Source of the DNA: Streptomyces sp. CB00455
Lineage (GTDB): Bacteria; Actinomycetota; Actinomycetes; Streptomycetales; Streptomycetaceae
Direction: 5' to 3'
NCBI RefSeq assembly: GCF_001905445.1
Contig: NZ_LIVQ01000003.1
Coordinates: 122,101 to 186,100, forward strand
DNA length: 64,000 nucleotides
Numbering within the stretch: the stretch's first letter is position 1; every line of letters begins with the position of its first letter. The notes beneath the pieces were generated by a model. It was not told where the DNA came from, did not search any database, and saw only the letters and a program-made list of their open reading frames with translations. Below are positions 46,045-53,397 of this stretch, piece after piece. A program made the position numbers and the translations under genes.

Positions 46045-46216
46045 TGCGCGAAGGCGGACACCCCCGGCAGACCGCCGTATAACCGGCACAAATCGTGGGC
46101 GGCGGGGCGCGATGGCTCCTCCCCGCCACGACGCGCCGGTCGCCACGACCCGCCGCACACGGGCGCGGCCGGCAGCGGACACCCGCAGACATTCGCAGAC
46201 TACGACGACGGGCCCC

Positions 46217-47065
46217 ATGAACCAAGAGGACTACGCCACCGAAGACGGCCACGAGGCCGGTCCCGGCCGGGGCGACGACGCCGAGGCCACCCGGCGTGAC
46301 GCGGGGGACGCGGAGAGCAGCCGGGCGAGCCGCGGCTGGTGGGACCGCAACGCCGACGACTACCAGAGCGAGCACGGCGCCTTCCTCGGCGACGACCGCT
46401 TCGTGTGGGGGCCGGAGGGACTGGACGAGGAGGAGGCGGCCCTGCTCGGCCCCGCCGCCTCCCTGCGGGGCAAGGACGTCCTGGAGATCGGCGCCGGCGC
46501 CGCGCAGTGCTCCCGCTGGCTGGCCGCCCGGGGCGCCCGGCCGGTCGCCCTCGACCTCTCCCACCGCCAGCTCCAGCACGCCCTGCGCATCGGCGAGGAC
46601 GTCCCGCTCGTCGAGGCCGACGCCGGGCGGCTGCCCTTCCGCGACGGCTCCTTCGACCTGGCCTGTTCCGCCTACGGCGCCGTCCCCTTCGTCGCCGACC
46701 CGGTGAACGTCATGCGCGAGGTGCGCCGCGTACTGCGCCCGGGCGGCCGCTGGGTCTTCTCCGTCACCCATCCGATCCGGTGGGCCTTCCCGGACGAGCC
46801 CGGGCCCGAGGGGCTGTCCGTCACCGCCTCCTACTTCGACCGGACCCCGTACGTGGAGCAGGACGAGCAGGGCCGCGCCGTGTACGTGGAGCACCACCGC
46901 ACGATCGGCGACCGGGTCCGCGACGTGGTGGCGGGCGGCTTCCGCCTGGTCGACCTCGTCGAGCCGGAGTGGCCGCGGTGGAACAGCCAGGAGTGGGGCG
47001 GCTGGTCGCCCCTGCGCGGCAACCTGATCCCCGGCACCGCGATCTTCGTCTGCGAGCGCGACTGA
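46217..47065 (+). CDS. Class I SAM-dependent methyltransferase
   Basis: A 282-residue methyltransferase. An acidic N-terminus precedes SSRASRGWWDRNADDYQSEH, then the AdoMet-binding glycine motif VLEIGAGAAQCSRWLAARGA (about 85-104), PVALDLSHRQLQHA (acidic residue at the end of beta 2), EADAGRLPFRDGSFDLACSA (motif II region) and EVRRVLRPGGRWVFSVTHPI, standard for the UbiE/COQ5-like group. The C-terminal part is conserved in Streptomyces. The substrate is unknown. ATG 46217 is the conserved start; it is followed, two bases after its stop, by hrpB. Confidence 0.9.
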   Translation: MNQEDYATEDGHEAGPGRGDDAEATRRDAGDAESSRASRGWWDRNADDYQSEHGAFLGDDRFVWGPEGLDEEEAALLGPAASLRGKDVLEIGAGAAQCSRWLAARGARPVALDLSHRQLQHALRIGEDVPLVEADAGRLPFRDGSFDLACSAYGAVPFVADPVNVMREVRRVLRPGGRWVFSVTHPIRWAFPDEPGPEGLSVTASYFDRTPYVEQDEQGRAVYVEHHRTIGDRVRDVVAGGFRLVDLVEPEWPRWNSQEWGGWSPLRGNLIPGTAIFVCERD

Positions 47066-47067
47066 CC

Positions 47068-49626
47068 GTGGCTCCCGTGATCCGTACCGCCGACCTCGAC
47101 GCCCTGCCCGTACGGGAGGCCGTGCCCGCGCTCGTCTCGGCGCTGGACGCGCACGGCGCCGCCGTGCTCTGTGCGCCGCCGGGCACCGGCAAGACCACGC
47201 TGGTGCCGCTGGTGCTGGCGGGCCTGGTCGGCGGCGGCCCGCGGCGGCGGGTCGTGGTCGCCGAGCCCCGGCGGATCGCCGCCCGGGCGGCGGCGCGGCG
47301 CATGGCCTGGCTGCTGGGCGAGCGGGCCGGCGCCGCGGTGGGCTTCACCGTGCGCGGGGAGCGTGCCGTGAGCGCCGGGACGGTGGTGGAGGTGGTCACC
47401 ACGGGGGTGCTGCTGCAGCGGCTCCAGCGGGACCAGGAGCTGGCCGGCGTGGACGTGGTGGTCCTGGACGAGTGCCACGAGCGGCACCTGGACGCCGACA
47501 CCGTGGCCGCCTTCCTGCTGGACGTACGGGAGACCCTGCGCCCGGAACTGCGGCTGGTGGCGGCTTCGGCGACGACGGATGCGGCGGGGTGGTCGCGGAT
47601 CCTGGGCGGCGCCCCGGTGGTGGAGGCCGCGGAGGTCTCCTTCCCGGTGGAGACGGTCTGGGCGCCACCGGCCCGGCCGGTGCGGCCGCCGCACGGGATG
47701 CGGGTCGACCCGGCGCAGCTGGCGCACGTGGCCTCGGTGGTGCGCCGGGCCCTGGCGGAGCGCGGGGGCGACGTCCTGTGCTTCCTGCCCGGCGTCGGTG
47801 AGATCGCCCGGGTGGCCGGGCAGCTGGGCGCGGTGGACGCGCAGGTGCTCCAGGTCCACGGGCGGGCCCCGGCCGCCGTGCAGGACGCGGCGCTCACACC
47901 GGCCGCGCACCGGCGCGTGATCCTTTCCACCGCCGTGGCGGAGTCGAGCCTGACGGTGCCGGGGGTGCGCGTGGTGGTGGACTCGGGGCTGGCCCGCGAG
48001 CCGCGGGTGGACCACGCCCGCGGGCTGGGCGCGCTGGCGACCGTACGGGCTTCCCGCGCGGCGGGCCGCCAGCGGGCGGGCCGGGCCGGGCGCGAGGCGC
48101 CCGGCACGGTGTACCGCTGCTGGAGCGAGGCCGAGGACGCGCGCCTGCCGGCCTTCCCTTCCCCGGAGATCCGCATCGCGGACCTGGCGCAGTTCGCCCT
48201 GCAGGCCGCGTGCTGGGGCGACCCGGACGCGGCGGGGCTGGCGCTGCTGGACCCGCCGCCCGCCGGGGCGATGGGGGCGGCGCGCGAGGTGCTGGTGGCG
48301 GTCGGCGCGGTGGACGGCGCGGGCCGGCCGACGCCGCGCGGCCTGCGGATGTCCCGGCTGGGCCTGCACCCGCGGCTGGCCCGGGCCCTGCTCGACGGGG
48401 GCGCGTCGCTGGGCGTCCGCCGCGCCGCGGAGGTGGTGGCGCTGCTCAGCGAGGAGCCGCCGCGGGAGTACGGGGACGACCTGGCCGCCGCCTGGCGCCG
48501 GGCCCGCGCGGCAACCGACGGCTACGCGGCCCGCTGGCGCACGGAGGCCACCCGCCTGGAGCGTGCCGCCCGCCCGGACTCCGCCGCACGGACCTCCTCC
48601 CCGGAGCCCCGCGTCCCGGGCGCGGGCGGGGCGGGGGGCGCAGCCGTCCCCGATGACGCCGCCGCCGGCCTGATCGCGGCGCTGGCCTTCCCCGAACGCG
48701 TGGCCAGGGCCAGAGGCGCCGGCGCCTTCCTGATGGCCTCCGGAACCGGGGCCGAGCTCGGCGAAGGTTCCGCCCTGCGCAGCGCGCCCTGGCTGGCGGT
48801 CGCCGTCGCGGACCGCACCCCGCATTCCGCTTCGGCCCGCGTCCGCCTGGCCGCCGTACTCGACGAGGAGACGGCCCGCGGCGCCGCGGGGCACCTGCTG
48901 GAGCGCGGGGACGAGGTGCGCTGGGAGGCCGGTGACCTCGTCGCGCGGACCGTGGAGCGGCTCGGCGCGGTCGAGCTGTCCGCGCGCGCCCTGCGCGATC
49001 CCGATCGGGCGCTCGTCCGGGAGGCGCTGCTCGACGGGCTGCGCGCCGAGGGGCTCGGCCTGCTGCGCTGGTCCCCGGACGCGCAGGCACTGCGGGCCCG
49101 GCTGGGCTTCCTGCACCGGACGCTCGGCGGAGGCTGGCCCGACGTCGCCGACGACGCGGCCTTGCTGGAGCGGGCCGGTGACTGGCTGGAGCCCGAGCTG
49201 TCGCGGGCCCGGCGCCGGGCGGACCTCGGCCGGATCGAGGCCGGGCAGGCCCTGAACCGGCTGCTGCCCTGGGCCACCGGCGAGGCCTCCCGGCTGGACG
49301 AGTTTGCTCCGGAGCGGCTGGAGGTGCCGAGCGGGTCGCGGATCCGGGTGGACTACTCCGGTGAACAGCCGGTGCTCGCGGTGAAGCTCCAGGAGTTGTT
49401 CGGGCTGGCCCAGACGCCGCGGGTGGCGGGCGTGCCCGTCCTGATCCACCTCCTGTCGCCGGCCGGCCGGCCCGCGGCCGTCACCGCCGACCTGGCCTCG
49501 TTCTGGCAGGGCGGCTACCGGGCCGTGCGCGCCGAGCTGCGGGGCCGCTACCCCAAGCACCCGTGGCCGCAGGACCCGGCGACCGCCGAGCCCACCCGCC
49601 ACACCAACGCCCGCCTCAGGCGCTGA
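47068..49626 (+). CDS. hrpB: ATP-dependent helicase HrpB
   Basis: DEAH-box RNA/DNA helicase-like protein of 852 residues. The N-terminal core has LCAPPGTGKTTLVPLVL (motif I, about 35-50), VVLDECHERHLDADTVAAFL (motif II, DECH), LVAASATTDAAGW (motif III), then VILSTAVAESSLTVPGVRVV and AAGRQRAGRAGREAPGTVYR (motif VI). The long C-terminal region ends in the HrpB-specific domain (SGSRIRVDYSGEQPVLAVKL to YPKHPWPQDPATAEPTRHTN). The role in vivo is poorly defined. GTG 47068 starts two bases after the methyltransferase stop, so the two are co-transcribed; the 3-prime end overlaps the converging DUF3068 gene by 11 bp. Confidence 0.93.
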   Translation: MAPVIRTADLDALPVREAVPALVSALDAHGAAVLCAPPGTGKTTLVPLVLAGLVGGGPRRRVVVAEPRRIAARAAARRMAWLLGERAGAAVGFTVRGERAVSAGTVVEVVTTGVLLQRLQRDQELAGVDVVVLDECHERHLDADTVAAFLLDVRETLRPELRLVAASATTDAAGWSRILGGAPVVEAAEVSFPVETVWAPPARPVRPPHGMRVDPAQLAHVASVVRRALAERGGDVLCFLPGVGEIARVAGQLGAVDAQVLQVHGRAPAAVQDAALTPAAHRRVILSTAVAESSLTVPGVRVVVDSGLAREPRVDHARGLGALATVRASRAAGRQRAGRAGREAPGTVYRCWSEAEDARLPAFPSPEIRIADLAQFALQAACWGDPDAAGLALLDPPPAGAMGAAREVLVAVGAVDGAGRPTPRGLRMSRLGLHPRLARALLDGGASLGVRRAAEVVALLSEEPPREYGDDLAAAWRRARAATDGYAARWRTEATRLERAARPDSAARTSSPEPRVPGAGGAGGAAVPDDAAAGLIAALAFPERVARARGAGAFLMASGTGAELGEGSALRSAPWLAVAVADRTPHSASARVRLAAVLDEETARGAAGHLLERGDEVRWEAGDLVARTVERLGAVELSARALRDPDRALVREALLDGLRAEGLGLLRWSPDAQALRARLGFLHRTLGGGWPDVADDAALLERAGDWLEPELSRARRRADLGRIEAGQALNRLLPWATGEASRLDEFAPERLEVPSGSRIRVDYSGEQPVLAVKLQELFGLAQTPRVAGVPVLIHLLSPAGRPAAVTADLASFWQGGYRAVRAELRGRYPKHPWPQDPATAEPTRHTNARLRR

Positions 49627-50623
49627 CCCCGGCCGTGGGCTCGGGCTCCGTGCCGCGGCCGGGCCGCGGATCCCGGCGGCGGCCGCGCGCCTCCAGCCAC
49701 AGGGCCGGCCCGAGGAGCAGCAGTCCGCCGGCCGCGAGGCCGATGGGCGCGTAGGTGTGCAGTACGAGGACCTTGAAGCGGTTCGCGGCGACGAGTTCGA
49801 GGGTGTGCTCGGCGTAGTCCGCGCGCATCTTCACGTGCCCGGCGAAGGCGGTGAGCTTGCCGTCGGGGCCGTTCGCCGCGATGCCGCCCCGCATTTCCTG
49901 CTGGATGTCCTGTTCGGCGTTGACGGGCGCGCCGGTGACCGGGTCGACCCAGAACATCGCCTTGACCGTGTACCAGAGGCTGGTGCCGGTGGTCTGTTCG
50001 ATCGTCGCCGGGTCGATGCCTTCGATCGGCATCTTCTTCGGCATGGCGACCTTGGTCCAGGGGACGGTCTGCTCGAAGTAGTAGACGTCCATCCCCTTGT
50101 ACGTGCGCGGCCCGACGTAGTGGACCGGCGAGGAGGTGCGGGTCTGCGCGTCGAAGTACAGGTAGTCGCGCGGCTCGGTGAAGAACGGCCATTTGAACTC
50201 GATGCCCTCGCGCTCGACCGGGTCTTCGTCGACCATCTCCCCGGTGGCGTGGACCGGTTCCTGGGTGTGCGCGTCGAAGATGTAGCGCTCGGGTATCCGG
50301 GAGACCATCTTGCCGTCCGGCCCGATGATGTAGGACAGCGTGTCCCAGACGACGACGTCCTTGCCGGCGCTCGCCTCGATCTCCTCGGACGCCTCCACGT
50401 TGCCCTTGAGGGTCTGGACGATCGTGACCTTGTCCACCTTCCTGGGCTGCATGCCTCCCGCGTAGTCGAGGAGGGTCGCGTCCCTCGCCTCCAGGACGAC
50501 CTCCTGGTACTGGTTCGGCGGGATCTTCGCGAGCCGCGGGTACGCGTACCAGCGCAGCAGCGGTGCGAGGGCCGCGCAGAACGCGGCGAGGGCCAGCAGG
50601 ACGAGGCTCGCTCTGCGTCGCAT
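49616..50623 (-). CDS. DUF3068 family membrane-anchored porin-like protein
   Basis: A 335-residue protein anchored at both ends: an N-terminal helix (MRRRASLVLLALAAFCAALA) and a C-terminal helix (VLHTYAPIGLAAGGLLLLGP) followed by a charged tail. Between them is a large extracytoplasmic domain containing KVDKVTIVQTLKGNVEASEE, FKWPFFTEPRDYLYFDAQTR and KGMDVYYFEQTVPWTKVAMP. DUF3068 proteins are common in actinobacteria and are related to CopC/porin-PorA-like surface proteins; the function is unknown. ATG 50623 has GAGGAGGG just before it. A 46-codon membrane peptide gene lies immediately upstream and is probably in the same operon. Confidence 0.88.
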   Translation of the reverse strand: MRRRASLVLLALAAFCAALAPLLRWYAYPRLAKIPPNQYQEVVLEARDATLLDYAGGMQPRKVDKVTIVQTLKGNVEASEEIEASAGKDVVVWDTLSYIIGPDGKMVSRIPERYIFDAHTQEPVHATGEMVDEDPVEREGIEFKWPFFTEPRDYLYFDAQTRTSSPVHYVGPRTYKGMDVYYFEQTVPWTKVAMPKKMPIEGIDPATIEQTTGTSLWYTVKAMFWVDPVTGAPVNAEQDIQQEMRGGIAANGPDGKLTAFAGHVKMRADYAEHTLELVAANRFKVLVLHTYAPIGLAAGGLLLLGPALWLEARGRRRDPRPGRGTEPEPTAGVSA

Positions 50624-50637
50624 GGCCGGGCCCTCCT

Positions 50638-50778
50638 CTACTGTCCGGGCGCGGGGGGCGCGGTGGTGAGCAGGGGCCTGGGCGAGGTCTCGCCTCCGGG
50701 CGCGCCGAGCGCCGTGACGGCGAGGACGAAGAGCACCGCGAGGACGAGCCCGCCGGCGGCGGCCGTGAGTGCGCGCAT
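50638..50778 (-). CDS. SPW_0924-like small membrane peptide
   Basis: A 46-residue ORF from ATG 50778 to TAG 50638-50640: MRALTAAAGGLVLAVLFVLA begins a single transmembrane helix, followed by ALGAPGGETSPRPLLTTAPP. The pattern (MRAL, helix, GAPxGETSPRPLLTT) matches a short conserved Streptomyces family that I recall as SPW_0924. A GGAGG is located eight bases before the ATG. Its stop lies 14 bp before the DUF3068 start, so the two form an operon. Too short for most gene finders. Confidence 0.75.
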   Translation of the reverse strand: MRALTAAAGGLVLAVLFVLAVTALGAPGGETSPRPLLTTAPPAPGQ

Positions 50779-50915
50779 GCCGGGCCTCCGGAATCTGATA
50801 GAGCGTCAGGGCGCGGGCACCGTAGCAACGCGGGCGCGAGATGAGAACCGTCTGGGCCGGGGATCGCGGGGCCGCCGTGACCTGCGCCGGCGCGGCGACC
50901 GCCCGCCGCCGCCCC

Positions 50916-52301
50916 CTACGTGCCCGGCGCGGGCGCGGGGCCCGTCGGCGCGGAAGCCGAGGTGCCCGGGGCGGCTGTGGTACGGCCGCTGGAGGACGGA
51001 CCCGGCTCCGGGGTGGACGTGGGGACGGGCCGGGGGAGGGCGGTCGGGCTCGGCTTCGGGGCGGGAGAGGGAGTGGCTGTCGGGGTCGGCGTCGGCTTCG
51101 GCTTCGGCTTCGGCTTCGGCTTCGGGGTGGGGCTCGGCGTGGGCGTGGGGGTGGGGGTGGGACTCGGCTTGGGCGTGGGGGTGGGGGTGGGGGTGGGACT
51201 CGGCTTGGGCGTCGGCGTCGGCGTAGGGGTGGGCGTCGGGGTGGGCGTCGGGGTGGGGCTCGGCTTGGGCGTCGGCGTCGGCGTCGGGTTCGGCTTGGGC
51301 GTCGGCGTAGGGGTGGGCGTCGGCGTGGGCGTCGGGCTCGGCTCCGGCCGCGGCCCCGGCCGCGTCGGCAGGGGCGTCGGGGCCGGCGGGGGCGTCGGTT
51401 TCGGCGCGGGCGGGCCGGCGGCCGTGCCGCCCGCGTCCGGCACCTCGTGCGTCCCCTTGAGGTAGTAGGCGAACCAGGACCGCACCGTCCGCAGGTACTG
51501 CGCGGACCGGTTGTAGGAGAGCACCGCCCGGTCCAGGTCGGCCACCACACGCAGGTCCCGGGTCCCCGCGCACAGGTAGCGCCCGGCGGCCAGGGCCGCG
51601 TCGTACACGTTCTCCGGGTTGCGCCGGCCGTCGCCGTCCGCGTCCTGGCCCCAGGCCGCCCAGGTGGAGGGGATGAACTGCATCGGCCCGACCGCCCGGT
51701 CGTACCGGGCGTCGCCGTCGTAGGCCCCGCCGTCGGTGTCCGGGATGTTCGCGAAGCCCGCCCCGTCGAGCACCGGTCCGAGGATCGGCCGCAGGGTGGT
51801 TCCGGCCGCGTCCACCCGGCCGCCGCCCGCCTGAGCCGACTCGACCTTGCCGATCGCCGCCAGGAGCTGCCAGCGCAGCCCGCACCCGGGATCGCTGCGC
51901 CCCACCGTCTTCTGCGCGTACAGGTACGCCGCCAGCACGCTCGCCGGAATCCCCTGCGCGCCCACGCCTGCGCCCACGCCTGCCCCCGCGTCTTCGTCCG
52001 CGTCTTCGCCCGCCCGCTGCTCCGCGGCCCCACCGGCGCCGGCCGCCGTCCCGGCGGCCGGCGCCGGTACGGTCTGCGCTTCGGGCCCGGAAGGCGGCGG
52101 GAGTTCGGCGAGGAAGGAGGAGTCACCTCCGCTCCCGGTTGCCGGGAGGGGCCGCGGGCTGCCCTCTCCGGCGGCGGATATCCGGTCCGTGCTCCCGCCG
52201 GCCGGTCCCTGGGAAGCGGTCACCGCGGCGGCCACCAGCGCCGAGACCAGAACGGCCGCCCCGCCCCTGCGCAGCCTTCGTCCGTACCTGCGAGCCGTCA
52301 T
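50916..52301 (-). CDS. Secreted lytic transglycosylase with Pro/Thr-rich tail
   Basis: Peptidoglycan-cleaving SLT-type enzyme of 461 residues. Signal sequence [20 protein letters not shown] is followed by a variable linker, then the goose-lysozyme/SLT domain (about 120-300): [18 protein letters not shown] with catalytic Glu154, [40 protein letters not shown] and [20 protein letters not shown]. From about residue 303 to the end is a Pro-Thr/Pro-Lys tail encoded by repeated 6-bp units, probably a wall-spanning or cell-wall-binding stalk. ATG 52301 has GGGGAGGGG upstream. It lies divergent to the DUF4184 gene. Confidence 0.9.
   Translation of the reverse strand: MTARRYGRRLRRGGAAVLVSALVAAAVTASQGPAGGSTDRISAAGEGSPRPLPATGSGGDSSFLAELPPPSGPEAQTVPAPAAGTAAGAGGAAEQRAGEDADEDAGAGVGAGVGAQGIPASVLAAYLYAQKTVGRSDPGCGLRWQLLAAIGKVESAQAGGGRVDAAGTTLRPILGPVLDGAGFANIPDTDGGAYDGDARYDRAVGPMQFIPSTWAAWGQDADGDGRRNPENVYDAALAAGRYLCAGTRDLRVVADLDRAVLSYNRSAQYLRTVRSWFAYYLKGTHEVPDAGGTAAGPPAPKPTPPPAPTPLPTRPGPRPEPSPTPTPTPTPTPTPKPNPTPTPTPKPSPTPTPTPTPTPTPTPTPKPSPTPTPTPTPKPSPTPTPTPTPSPTPKPKPKPKPKPTPTPTATPSPAPKPSPTALPRPVPTSTPEPGPSSSGRTTAAPGTSASAPTGPAPAPGT
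51020..51360 (-). repeat. Pro-Thr/Pro-Lys coding repeats of the transglycosylase tail
   Basis: A dense array of imperfect 6-bp units (GGCGTC, GGGGTG, GGCTTG on the plus strand) encodes alternating Pro with Thr, Lys or Ser. Repeat number changes would keep the reading frame. Confidence 0.85.
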
Positions 52302-52458
52302 CAGCCGGGCCCCTCCCCTTGGACTCCCGTTCGACATCCGCGCGACCCTACGCCAACTCCCTGCACAGGGCACGGACCGTGCGGCGGAATTCACCACATC
52401 CCCACGTGCCGGTGCACCTCACGCATACTGTCCGGACCGGAATCCCAGGAGAGTCGCC

Positions 52459-53355
52459 ATGCCGTTCACCCTCAGCCACGCGGCCGCCGTGCTTCCGGCC
52501 GTCCACCGGACCGGGCGGGCGCGGGGTCCGCTGGTCGCCTCGGCACTGGTCTTCGGTTCGTTCGCACCGGACACCTTCTACTTCGCCGACGCGGTCGTCC
52601 AAGGGGTCATGGGCTACGGCGCCTTCACGCATTCGCTGCCGGGCGTGTTCACCGCGGACGCCGCGCTCACCGCCGCCCTGGTGGGGTGCTGGCTGCTGCT
52701 GCGCGAGCCGCTGGTCGCGCTCCTGCCGCGCGGCCTGCGCGGTCCGGTCCACGCGTTCGTGCGCGGCGAGCGCCGGCGCGACCGCCGACTCCCTTCGTGG
52801 GCCCTGTGGTTCTACCTGTCGGCGGTGGCCGGCTCCCTCACGCACGTCGTCTGGGACAGCTTCACGCACCCGGACCGCTGGGGCACGAACGCCCTGCCCC
52901 GGCTCGGCGAGCCGCTCGCCTTCGGCCTGCCCCTCTACTCGTACCTGCAGTACGGCACTTCGGCCTGCGCGGCGTGCGCACTGCTCTGGTTCACCGCGAC
53001 CGCGCTGCGCCGGCTTGCGCCCTCTGCGGTCCCCGCATCGGTGCCGGTGCTCGGCCGGGGGGAGGTCTGGGGCGCTCTCGCGCTGGTCGTGGTGTGCGTG
53101 GCGGCCGGGGTCACCCTGCGCGTGATCCGCTACTTCACCTTCTTCGACCGGATCCGCACCCCGCTCGACATCATTCCGACCGTCTGCTTCGGGGCGGGCG
53201 GCGGCCTCGCCGTGGCCCTGCTGCTGTTCGGGGTCCTGGTACGGCTCCGGCACCGCGGCGACCGCGCCCCCGACGGGCGCCGCACCCCCGGCCACGTCCG
53301 GGGCCGCGACCGCGAGGACGACGACCACACGCGGACGCCCGCCCCCACCCCATAG
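52459..53355 (+). CDS. DUF4184 family integral membrane protein
   Basis: A 298-residue polytopic membrane protein. It begins MPFTLSHAAAVLPAVHRTGR, a conserved His-containing start, and has further conserved acid/His sites in ASALVFGSFAPDTFYFADAV, GYGAFTHSLPGVFTADAALT and AGSLTHVVWDSFTHPDRWGT. The SHAAAVLP/APD/HSLPG/SFTH pattern marks DUF4184, which resembles membrane-bound metal-dependent hydrolases, so zinc-dependent activity in the membrane is possible. ATG 52459 has CAGGAGAG before it. The C-terminal tail is Arg/Asp-rich and cytoplasmic. Confidence 0.88.
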   Translation: MPFTLSHAAAVLPAVHRTGRARGPLVASALVFGSFAPDTFYFADAVVQGVMGYGAFTHSLPGVFTADAALTAALVGCWLLLREPLVALLPRGLRGPVHAFVRGERRRDRRLPSWALWFYLSAVAGSLTHVVWDSFTHPDRWGTNALPRLGEPLAFGLPLYSYLQYGTSACAACALLWFTATALRRLAPSAVPASVPVLGRGEVWGALALVVVCVAAGVTLRVIRYFTFFDRIRTPLDIIPTVCFGAGGGLAVALLLFGVLVRLRHRGDRAPDGRRTPGHVRGRDREDDDHTRTPAPTP

Positions 53356-53397
53356 GGAGAGGACGGGCGCGGCGCGGGCGTACACCGCTCACGGCGG

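Noticed and set aside
51020..51360. Phase-variation switch in the Pro/Thr repeat tail
   Set aside because: Units are multiples of three bases, so slippage changes tail length but cannot switch the gene off.
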